Shown: in pieces, positions 39,189 through 46,029 of the stretch
Numbering within the stretch: position 1 is the stretch's first letter
How the letters are laid out: each line of letters starts with the position of its first letter
From: JBBIIC01 sp037446725
GTDB lineage: Bacteria > Actinomycetota > Coriobacteriia > Anaerosomatales > SLCP01
Direction: 5' to 3'
Length of the DNA stretch: 50,135 nt
Assembly: GCA_037446725.1 (NCBI GenBank)
Contig: JBBIIC010000018.1
Span: forward strand, 1-50,135
Notes under the pieces: model-generated
Databases searched by the model: none
The model's input: the letters and a program-made list of their open reading frames with translations, nothing else
Told to the model about the DNA's origin: nothing
Position numbers and translations under genes: made by a program

Positions 39189-40955
39189 ATGCTCGACGCA
39201 CGTCATTCGATCCGGACCCATACCTGCGGATCGCTCACGCCGGCCGACAGCAGGAGGGCCGTCACGCTCGCGGGCTGGGTACACCGTCGCCGCGACCACG
39301 GCGGCCTGATCTTCGTCGACCTGCGGGACCGCTCGGGCATCGTGCAGTGCACGTTCGCACCGGAGGCCGCTGAGGCGTTCGCAACCGCCGAGCGCCTGCG
39401 GCCCGAGTGGGTCGTGCAGCTCGGTGGCTCGGTGCGGACCCGCCCCGAGGGTACGGAGAACCCCGATATGGTGACCGGCGCCATCGAGGTCGCCGTCGAG
39501 ACTGTCACCGTGCTCAACACCGCCGAGACTCCCCCGTTCGAGGTCGAGGACGGCATCGAGACCGACGAGACCACCCGCATGCGCTACCGCTACGTCGACA
39601 TCCGGCGTCCGGAGATGCTCGCCGGCCTGCTGCTGCGTGATCGGGTGACGCAGGGCTTTCGTCGCGCGCTCGAGTCGCGAGGGTTCGTCGAGGTTGAGAC
39701 GCCGATCCTCACGAAGTCCACGCCCGAGGGCGCGCGTGACTTCATCGTGCCGAGCCGCATGAACCCGGGCCAGTTCTACGCCCTGCCCCAATCGCCACAG
39801 CTCTTCAAGCAGTTGTTGATGGTCGCCGGTGTCGACCGCTACTACCAGATCGCGCGCTGCTTCCGCGACGAGGACCTGCGCGCGGACCGCCAGCCCGAGT
39901 TCACCCAGGTCGACATCGAGATGTCCTTCTGCACCCAGGACCACGTCCTCGGGGTTATGGAGGAGATCGTTGCCGACGTCATGGGGGAGACCGGCTTCGA
40001 GTGGCCGGAGAGAGTGGGGCGGCTCACCTACGCCGAGGCGATGGACCGCTTCGGGTCCGATCGTCCCGACACGCGCTTCGGGATGGAACTCGCCGACCTC
40101 TCGGCTGTGTTCGCGGCCTCGGAGTTCAAGGTCTTCTCCGGAGCGCTCGCATCGGGTGGCGTGGTGAAGGGGGTCAACGCCGCCGGCTGCGGGGACTGGA
40201 GCCGCGGCAGGATCGACGCGCTGAACCAGCGCGCCGTCGACGCCGGGGCGAAGGGACTTGCCTGGGTCGCCGTAGGAAGCGACGGCGAGGTCCGCTCGCC
40301 GGTGGCGAAGTTCTTCACCCAGACCGAGATGGCCGGCTTGCGCGAAGCGCTCGACCTTGCGCACGGTGACCTCGCGCTCATCGTTGCGGACACGCGGGAC
40401 GTGGCAAACGAGGTGCTCGGCGAGCTTCGCGCACACCTGGGCTCGGAGCTCGGGCTTGCGGCGGGAGGGTTGCATCCGCTCTGGGTCGTCGACTTCCCCC
40501 TGCTGAAGTGGGACGACGAGGACAAGCGCTGGACCGCGGTGCATCACCCGTTCACCCGGCCGTTCGACGAGCACCTCGACCGCCTCGAGGAAGACCCGGG
40601 CAGCGTGTTGTCGTTCTCCTACGACCTCGTCATCAACGGGCTCGAGATCGGCGGGGGCACGTTGCGCGTCCACGACCGCGCACTGCAGCAGCGGCTGTTC
40701 GCGGTGATGGGGATCGACCGGGACGAGGCTGCGGACCGGTTCGGATTCTTGCTCGACGCGCTCTCGAACGGAGCCCCGCCGCACGGAGGCATCGCGTTCG
40801 GGCTCGACCGTCTGGTCATGATTCTTGCGGGAGGTACGTCCATCAGGGACGTCATCGCCTTCCCGAAGACGAGTTCGGGCGCGTGTCCGCTCACCGGAGC
40901 TCCCGACGCCGTTTCGGCCCGACAACTCAAGGAAGTGCACCTTTCTACCGACTAA
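39189..40955 (+). CDS. aspS: Aspartyl-tRNA synthetase, bacterial type
   Basis: A 588-residue class II synthetase. The N-terminal OB domain carries VTLAGWVHRRRDHGGLIFVDLRDRSGIVQ, motif 2 is YYQIARCFRDEDLRADRQPEFTQ, the GAD insert lies between about 290 and 410, and motif 3 is GIAFGLDRLVMILAG. ATG after GGAAGG, in an operon with hisS. Whether it is discriminating or also charges tRNA-Asn cannot be decided from the sequence alone. Confidence 0.97.
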   Translation: MLDARHSIRTHTCGSLTPADSRRAVTLAGWVHRRRDHGGLIFVDLRDRSGIVQCTFAPEAAEAFATAERLRPEWVVQLGGSVRTRPEGTENPDMVTGAIEVAVETVTVLNTAETPPFEVEDGIETDETTRMRYRYVDIRRPEMLAGLLLRDRVTQGFRRALESRGFVEVETPILTKSTPEGARDFIVPSRMNPGQFYALPQSPQLFKQLLMVAGVDRYYQIARCFRDEDLRADRQPEFTQVDIEMSFCTQDHVLGVMEEIVADVMGETGFEWPERVGRLTYAEAMDRFGSDRPDTRFGMELADLSAVFAASEFKVFSGALASGGVVKGVNAAGCGDWSRGRIDALNQRAVDAGAKGLAWVAVGSDGEVRSPVAKFFTQTEMAGLREALDLAHGDLALIVADTRDVANEVLGELRAHLGSELGLAAGGLHPLWVVDFPLLKWDDEDKRWTAVHHPFTRPFDEHLDRLEEDPGSVLSFSYDLVINGLEIGGGTLRVHDRALQQRLFAVMGIDRDEAADRFGFLLDALSNGAPPHGGIAFGLDRLVMILAGGTSIRDVIAFPKTSSGACPLTGAPDAVSARQLKEVHLSTD

Positions 40956-40975
40956 GTCAGTTGGGAGACGGTGGT

Positions 40976-41004
40976 TTGTGACGCTGTCCCCCACGCGCTA
41001 CACT
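40976..41004 (+). promoter_or_regulatory. Promoter of the structured RNA between aspS and the lipoprotein
   Basis: TTGTGA (40976-40981) and TACACT (40999-41004), spacer 17, a good sigma-70 promoter. Start predicted near 41011, exactly at the outer end of the RNA's closing stem. Confidence 0.65.
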
Positions 41005-41010
41005 GACAAT

Positions 41011-41186
41011 GTACTTCGCCTTGCTCGTGGCTTCGACGAAACGGTTGAACCAACACTTTTTGGACGGGAGCCTCATCATTCCTCGGCGGAAAGGTATCCC
41101 CGAGAGGGGAAGCTGGAAGTCGATGGTGCGGGCACCCACCTGCCGAGGCAGGTTCACCCGGTCGGAGACACGGCAAGGCGAGGTCG
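41011..41186 (+). ncRNA. ssrS: Structured RNA, candidate 6S RNA
   Basis: About 175 bases fold into a long rod. Outer stem: 41013-41029 pairs with 41169-41184 (16 bp, one bulge, one G-U). Next: 41031-41037 with 41161-41167 (7 bp, one G-U), then 41043-41051 with 41151-41158 (8 bp, one bulge). A large one-sided loop (41052-41080) follows, then 41081-41089 with 41140-41148 (9 bp, one G-U). The tip holds TCCCC-GAGA-GGGGA (41097-41110) and GGTG-CGGG-CACC (41125-41136). A promoter starts right at the outer stem. Size, rod shape, large internal loop and a place between aspS and rarA (B. subtilis 6S-2 also lies next to aspS) suggest 6S RNA. A leader riboswitch for the lipoprotein is the main alternative. 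Confidence 0.5.
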
Positions 41187-41215
41187 CGCTCGGAGCCTGA
41201 GCGGAGGAACGCACC

Positions 41216-41806
41216 ATGCGCAGAACAGTCGCAGTACTCGTCGTCGCATTGCTCGTACTTGCACTCGTCGGGTGTGGGGGAGGGGCTGCTGAGGAGCCCG
41301 CCACCACGCCCGACGCTGAGGGCGCGGCACCGCCGCCGTCCGCCGAGGAGGAGGTCGCAGTCGACCTCTCGCCGCCCGAGCCCCAGGAGTACGTGCCGTT
41401 CCCTGTCGATTCCGAGCTCGGCGTCCCCTCGGCCATCCAGAGCCGCCTGGACGCGGGTCAGCCCATGATCATCATCTTCTACGACGACACCCAGAAGACG
41501 ACCGACGACCAGGAGCAGATCGTGCGCAGCGTGACCGACGCCTACCGCGGCCTGATCGACGTCGTGTCGTTCAACCTCGCCGGCTACGTGACGCAAGACG
41601 CGCAGGGCACCATCAGCGTCGAGCCGGGGCTCACCGAGGACAAGACCGCCAAGCAGGTCCTGCGTCTCATCGACGCCGACCACCTCGATGTGCGGTTCAC
41701 GCCGTTCATCATCGTGGTCGACCACAACGGCTACGTCACCTGGCGATACCGCGGCATCTCGGATGACAAGAACCTCGAGCGCGAGGTGCTCCGGGTCACG
41801 GACTAG
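41216..41806 (+). CDS. Lipoprotein with a thioredoxin-like fold but no CxxC
   Basis: A 196-residue lipoprotein. The signal ends in the lipobox LVGC (Cys about 20), followed by a long Pro/Glu/Ala linker. The rest looks like a thioredoxin-type domain: PMIIIFYDDTQKTTDDQEQIV, LIDVVSFNLAGY, LDVRFTPFIIVVDHNGYVTWRYRG, where FTPFIIVVD matches the cis-Pro segment. The active-site CxxC is replaced by DDTQ, so it cannot do dithiol chemistry. GCGGAGG precedes the ATG. It follows the structured RNA and may be expressed from the same promoter; rarA begins 2 bases after its stop. Confidence 0.88.
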   Translation: MRRTVAVLVVALLVLALVGCGGGAAEEPATTPDAEGAAPPPSAEEEVAVDLSPPEPQEYVPFPVDSELGVPSAIQSRLDAGQPMIIIFYDDTQKTTDDQEQIVRSVTDAYRGLIDVVSFNLAGYVTQDAQGTISVEPGLTEDKTAKQVLRLIDADHLDVRFTPFIIVVDHNGYVTWRYRGISDDKNLEREVLRVTD

Positions 41807-41808
41807 GC

Positions 41809-43149
41809 GTGGACTCACTCTTCGACGAACAGGCTGAGCGGGCGCAGGCGTCATCTGCCCCGCTCGCCGTACGTATGAGACCGCGTTCCCTCGATGAGTT
41901 CGTAGGCCAGCAGGCCGCCGTCGGTCCGGGGACGCTGCTCCGGCGTTCGATCGAGACCGACGACCTCTCGCCGTTCATCCTCTACGGCCCGCCGGGTACC
42001 GGCAAGACGAGCCTGGCGCGCATCATCGCCGGCGCCACGAAGGCCCATTTCGCCGAGGTCTCCGCGGTAACCTCGGGGGTGGCCGACATCAGGGCGGCCA
42101 TCGAGGGTGCCCGGCGCAGGCTCGGCGAGACCGGTCAGCGCACGATCCTGTTCGTCGACGAGATCCACCGCTTCTCCAAGTCGCAACAGGACGCACTCCT
42201 TCACGCGGTCGAGGACAACCTCGTCGTGCTCGTGGGCGCCACCACCGAGAACCCGTTCTTCGAGGTCAACGCGCCGCTCATCAGCCGCTCGAGGGTGGTC
42301 GAGCTCACTCCGCTGGCCGACGACGACGTGCGCGAGATCGTGCGGCGCGCGCTCGCCGACGATCGGGGGTTCTCCGGCCGTGTCGAGCTCGAGGCGGACG
42401 CCGAGGATGCGCTCGTGACGCTTGCCGGCGGCGACGCGCGGGTCGCACTCGCGACGCTCGAGTTTGCGGTAGCGGGGGCGCTCCACGGAGCGCAGCCGAG
42501 CGCGGGTGCGCGTGTGGCCCGGGACGATATCGCCGCAGCCACGCCGACTCGCACGCTCTCCTACGACAAGGGTGGCGACATCCACTACGACGTCATCTCG
42601 GCGTTCATCAAGTCGATGCGGGGGTCGGACCCTGACGCCGCGGTGTACTGGCTCGCCCGCATGGCACACGGCGGTGAGGACCCGAAGTTCATCGCCCGGC
42701 GCATCCTCATCTTCGCCTCGGAGGACATCGGCAACGCCGATCCGCAGGCGTTGCTCGTGGCACACGCGGCGGTGAAGGCGGCCGAGTTCGTCGGATGGCC
42801 GGAGTGTCGCATCAACCTCGCGCAGGCCGCGGTCTACATGGCGCTCGCGCCGAAGTCCAACGCGGCGATCGTCGCCATCGACCGGGCGCTCGCGGAGGTG
42901 CGCGAAGGCCCGGCGCGACCCGTCCCGAACCATCTGCGTGACCGGCACTACCCGGGGGCGAGACAACTCGGACGCGGAGAGGGCTACGTCTACCCGCCGG
43001 AACGTCCAGACGAAGCGGCCGGACAGCGCTATCTCCCCGACGGTATGGAGCGGGGACGCTTCTGGCGGCCCGGGCAGCGGGGCTGGGAGGCCGATGCGGC
43101 GACCGGGCGCGGAGAGAGCGCGGACGGAGAGCCGGGCCAGGGCGGCTGA
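41809..43149 (+). CDS. rarA: Replication-associated recombination ATPase RarA/MgsA
   Basis: A 446-residue AAA+ protein that acts at stalled replication forks. It opens with RPRSLDEFVGQQ, Walker A is GPPGTGKTSLARI, Walker B is ILFVDEIHRFSKSQQDALL, sensor 1 GATTENPFFEVNAPLISRSRV. The C-terminal tetramerisation region has YDVISAFIKSMRGSDPDAAVYW, ARRILIFASEDIGNADP and YVYPPERPDE. The last 40 residues are Gly/Glu/Arg-rich and extra. GTG start after the lipoprotein stop. Confidence 0.96.
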   Translation: MDSLFDEQAERAQASSAPLAVRMRPRSLDEFVGQQAAVGPGTLLRRSIETDDLSPFILYGPPGTGKTSLARIIAGATKAHFAEVSAVTSGVADIRAAIEGARRRLGETGQRTILFVDEIHRFSKSQQDALLHAVEDNLVVLVGATTENPFFEVNAPLISRSRVVELTPLADDDVREIVRRALADDRGFSGRVELEADAEDALVTLAGGDARVALATLEFAVAGALHGAQPSAGARVARDDIAAATPTRTLSYDKGGDIHYDVISAFIKSMRGSDPDAAVYWLARMAHGGEDPKFIARRILIFASEDIGNADPQALLVAHAAVKAAEFVGWPECRINLAQAAVYMALAPKSNAAIVAIDRALAEVREGPARPVPNHLRDRHYPGARQLGRGEGYVYPPERPDEAAGQRYLPDGMERGRFWRPGQRGWEADAATGRGESADGEPGQGG

Positions 43150-43205
43150 GCGGGTGTGCTCTGGTACACTCTACCGGTGCCGACCCGCTCGCTGAGAGGT
43201 GCGTC

Positions 43206-43592
43206 GTGGACGTCGTCGAAGGGCTCGTGATCGCGCTCGCCATCGCGGGATTGGTCGCCTGCGGCGTCCTGGTATTCGCGCTGCTCGAGGCGGTCAAGAC
43301 CCTGAGATCGGTCCGCGAGGTGAGCGACGATCTGGCCGAACGACTTCCGCCGCTTCTGGAGAAGGCCGACGTGGCCGTGGACGCGATCAACGCGGAGCTG
43401 CTCAGGGTCGATGCCATCATCGGCGACGTGGAGGACATCTCGTCGAAGGTGGGGCACACTGTCACGGCGGTCCAGGGCGCCGTGAACGCGCCGGCGAACG
43501 CGGTGAACATCGCGGGCGAACGCATCCGTACCGCGTGGAGGAAGGCCAGGCGCACGCGGGCAGTCGCCCACGATGCGCCTCCCGATCACTAG
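43206..43592 (+). CDS. DUF948-type membrane-anchored coiled-coil protein
   Basis: A 128-residue protein: an N-terminal membrane helix (GLVIALAIAGLVACGVLVFALL) then a long amphipathic helix (KTLRSVREVSDDLAERLPPLLEKADVAVDAIN...) with heptad-like leucines. This is the layout of DUF948 proteins such as B. subtilis YtxG, of general-stress context. GTG start. A TACACT -10 lies at 43165-43170. The gene is followed on the same strand by a sigma-regulatory pair, which fits a stress link but does not prove it. Confidence 0.8.
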   Translation: MDVVEGLVIALAIAGLVACGVLVFALLEAVKTLRSVREVSDDLAERLPPLLEKADVAVDAINAELLRVDAIIGDVEDISSKVGHTVTAVQGAVNAPANAVNIAGERIRTAWRKARRTRAVAHDAPPDH

Positions 43593-43610
43593 GTCCCGAC
43601 CGGAGGAACG

Positions 43611-44015
43611 ATGCCAGCAGACCGGATCACACTCACCATACCTTCGCGTGCCGAGTACGCGAAAGCCGTGCGCATGACCGCCTCGGCGCTGGTCAGCCGT
43701 ACGGGCGCGACCTACGACGATCTCGACGACATGCGGATCGCGGCCGAGGAGTTGTTCGTGTACGCGTGCGATCACGCCGACGAGGAGAGCGAGGTCACCA
43801 TCGAGTTCCTCATCGATGGCGACGACGTGAGCATGTCGGTGCGCCTGCCCCAGGGCACCCGGGCGACCGACGAGGACGCCGAGCGCCGCGCCGCGTACGC
43901 GACCTTCATCCTCCAATCGGTGTGTGACCACTACCAACTGTCGTCGGATCTAGAGGGCCAACATCTGAAGGTCCGCAAGCGCCTTTCCGCGGAGTCAGAC
44001 GATGCCGGTAGCTAG
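43611..44015 (+). CDS. RsbW-like anti-sigma regulatory protein with degraded ATP site
   Basis: A 134-residue protein of the RsbW/SpoIIAB histidine-kinase-like ATPase fold, judged by size, start (RITLTIPSRAEYAKAVRMTASAL), the EELFVYACDHADEESEVTIEF segment, and its place before a SigB/SigF-type factor. The nucleotide site looks broken. The N-box Asn after the helix Glu is a Tyr (Y51), the DxGxG loop is absent (SVRLPQGTRATDED instead), and the GLGL box is RRAAYATFILQS. It overlaps the sigma gene by 14 bases. It could bind the sigma factor without being a kinase; no RsbV-type partner is nearby. Confidence 0.78.
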   Translation: MPADRITLTIPSRAEYAKAVRMTASALVSRTGATYDDLDDMRIAAEELFVYACDHADEESEVTIEFLIDGDDVSMSVRLPQGTRATDEDAERRAAYATFILQSVCDHYQLSSDLEGQHLKVRKRLSAESDDAGS

Positions 44016-44790
44016 GGACAGCGCCGGACGACAGTCCCGCAAGCTCACATGGGACAAGCAGCTGACCAGGGAGCTCTTTCGCAGGTACCGTCTCGAAGGA
44101 GACGAGGACGCACGCGACGAGCTCATCACGATGTACCTGAACCTCGTGAAGTACCTGGCGAGCCGCTTTCGCAACCGTGGCGAGCCGGTCGACGACCTCG
44201 TTCAGGTCGGCACGATCGGCCTCATCAAGGCGATCGACCGGTTCGACATCGACCGTCAGGTGGAGTTCACGACGTATGCGACACCCACGATCGTAGGCGA
44301 GCTGAAGCGCTACTTCCGCGACAAGGGTTGGGCGATCAAGGTGCCCCGCCGCCTGCAGGAGCTGTCGTTCAAGGTGAACCAGGCGATGGACGTGCTGACT
44401 CAGCAGCTCCAACGCTCACCCTCCATCTCGGAGATCGCCGCGCACATCGGCGTCACGAGCGAGGAAGTGCTCGAGGCGATGGAGACCAGCGAGGCCTACA
44501 ACTTCGTCTCGCTCGAGAGCGACCGGGGCGGGGACGGGTCGGACACCTTCAGTATCCTCGAGTACATCGGCAAGGACGACCAGCTGATGGCGGTCGTCGA
44601 CGACCGGACCACGCTTGCGGCGGCGCTCAGACACCTGACGCCCCAGGAGCAGCGGGTGCTCTACCTGCGGTTCTTTGAGGGTCTCACGCAGACCGAGATC
44701 GCGCGCCAGCTCGACATCTCCCAGATGCAGGTCTCCCGCCTGCTGCGAAAGACTCTCAAGGTCCTGCGCGAGAACATCGTGAGGGAGTGA
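44002..44790 (+). CDS. SigB/SigF/SigG-family RNA polymerase sigma factor
   Basis: A 262-residue group 3 sigma factor. Region 2 has MYLNLVKYLASRFRNRGEPVDDLVQVGTIGLIKAIDRFD and the KAIDRFDIDRQVEFTTYATPTIVGELKRYFRDKGW strip typical of the SigB/SigF group. Region 3 is PSISEIAAHIGVTSEEVLEAME, region 4 LTQTEIARQLDISQMQVSRLL. The ATG lies inside the end of the RsbW-like gene, so translation is coupled. Promoters it reads would probably be general-stress genes; none was identified in the window. Confidence 0.93.
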   Translation: MPVARDSAGRQSRKLTWDKQLTRELFRRYRLEGDEDARDELITMYLNLVKYLASRFRNRGEPVDDLVQVGTIGLIKAIDRFDIDRQVEFTTYATPTIVGELKRYFRDKGWAIKVPRRLQELSFKVNQAMDVLTQQLQRSPSISEIAAHIGVTSEEVLEAMETSEAYNFVSLESDRGGDGSDTFSILEYIGKDDQLMAVVDDRTTLAAALRHLTPQEQRVLYLRFFEGLTQTEIARQLDISQMQVSRLLRKTLKVLRENIVRE

Positions 44791-44795
44791 GGCCG

Positions 44796-46019
44796 GTGGC
44801 GCGCCCGTTGCCCGAAGAGCGGCTGGAGAGCTGGCGTCGGATCGCGATGATCGCGTGGGCGCTCGTCGGCGTGCTCGTGCTCGTCGTGGGCGGCCTGTGG
44901 GCGCTCGGCCGCGTAGCCTCTGCGCTCGTTCCCTTCCTCATCTCGCTCGTGGTGGTGCTGTTGCTTCGGCGTCCGGTGAAGGAGCTCGAAGGGCGTGGCG
45001 TGTCCCGCTCGCTGGCCGTGATCATCTGCTACGTTGTCAGCCTGGGACTCCTGGCGGTGATCGCGCTGTTCGTCATCCCGCCCATGATCGACGAGTTCTC
45101 GGAGTTCGCCGAGGACTTCCCGCGGTACTACGACGCAGCGGTGCGGCTGTGGGAGCGCCTCCAGGAACAGTACGTGGCTATCGAATGGCCTGCCTGGATC
45201 ACGGAGGCGGCGGAAAACGCGCGGGGAAGCATCGTCGCGTGGATCGCGGCCACCTCGAGGAACCTCGCTCAGCTGGCGATCGGTATCGGCGGGCAGATAC
45301 TGAGCTTCCTGCTCAACCTCTTCCTCGCGTTCGCGCTCGCGTTCTTCGTGCTCCGCGATCTGCCTACGCTGAAGTCAGAGGTCCTCTCGCTGCCGGGCCC
45401 GGCGCGGCGCGAGGAGTCCTTCAAGCTGGCAGCGGAGGTAACCCACGTGCTCGAGGGTTTTCTGCGCGGACAGGGTCTGATCGCGGTCATCATCGGCGTG
45501 TTCACCGCCGCGGGCCTTGCGGTACTCGGCGTGCCGTACGCTTTGCTCATCGGCATCATCGCAGGAGTCACGAATCTCATCCCGTACCTCGGGCCGTTCG
45601 TCGGCGGCGCCATCGCAGCCATCTCGGCGGCATTCGTCAGTCCGCAGCTGGTGGTGTGGACGGTGCTCTACATCCTCGTGATCCAACAGCTGGAATCGAC
45701 GTTCCTCCAGCCGAAGATCATGTCGGACCAGGTGCACCTGCACCCGGTGCTCGTGATACTCTCGTTGCTCATCGGAGCGACCCTTGGCGGGCTCGTCGGC
45801 ATGCTGCTTGCGGTTCCGGTCGCGGCCGTGGCCAAGGTGGTCTTCGTGCACTACTACGAGAAGTGGACGGAGTCGCAGATCTCGGCGGTTGACGGAGCGC
45901 TGTTCCGCACGCCGCGACGTCCGGTCACGTACGACGCAGGTGAGAGCTGTGCCGAGACAGCCGCCGGCACGCCCGGGGAAAGCGACGAGGACGACTCGTC
46001 GCCCGACGAGTCGCCGTAA
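44796..46019 (+). CDS. AI-2E family (PerM-type) transporter
   Basis: A 407-residue membrane protein from the GTG at 44796; GTG 44787, overlapping the sigma stop, is an alternative. It has two N-terminal helices, the AI-2E segment LLRRPVKELEGRGVSRSLAVIICYV, a long external region (EFAEDFPRYYDAAVRLWERL), and ending helices with GLAVLGVPYALLIGIIAGVT, IPYLGPFVGGA and QQLESTFLQPKIMSDQVHLHP. The acidic C-terminal tail is extra. Family members export diverse solutes; some drive Na+/H+ exchange, so the AI-2E name is only a label. alaS begins 10 bases on. Confidence 0.9.
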   Translation: MARPLPEERLESWRRIAMIAWALVGVLVLVVGGLWALGRVASALVPFLISLVVVLLLRRPVKELEGRGVSRSLAVIICYVVSLGLLAVIALFVIPPMIDEFSEFAEDFPRYYDAAVRLWERLQEQYVAIEWPAWITEAAENARGSIVAWIAATSRNLAQLAIGIGGQILSFLLNLFLAFALAFFVLRDLPTLKSEVLSLPGPARREESFKLAAEVTHVLEGFLRGQGLIAVIIGVFTAAGLAVLGVPYALLIGIIAGVTNLIPYLGPFVGGAIAAISAAFVSPQLVVWTVLYILVIQQLESTFLQPKIMSDQVHLHPVLVILSLLIGATLGGLVGMLLAVPVAAVAKVVFVHYYEKWTESQISAVDGALFRTPRRPVTYDAGESCAETAAGTPGESDEDDSSPDESP

Positions 46020-46029
46020 GGAGAGTCGA

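Noticed and set aside
37487..40994. 567- and 634-codon minus-strand frames opposite crcB-hisS and aspS
   Set aside because: They overlap confirmed synthetase genes and contain no family sequence.
41009..41200. 63-codon frame inside the structured RNA
   Set aside because: No ribosome site; composition differs from real genes, and the RNA pairing explains the sequence constraint.
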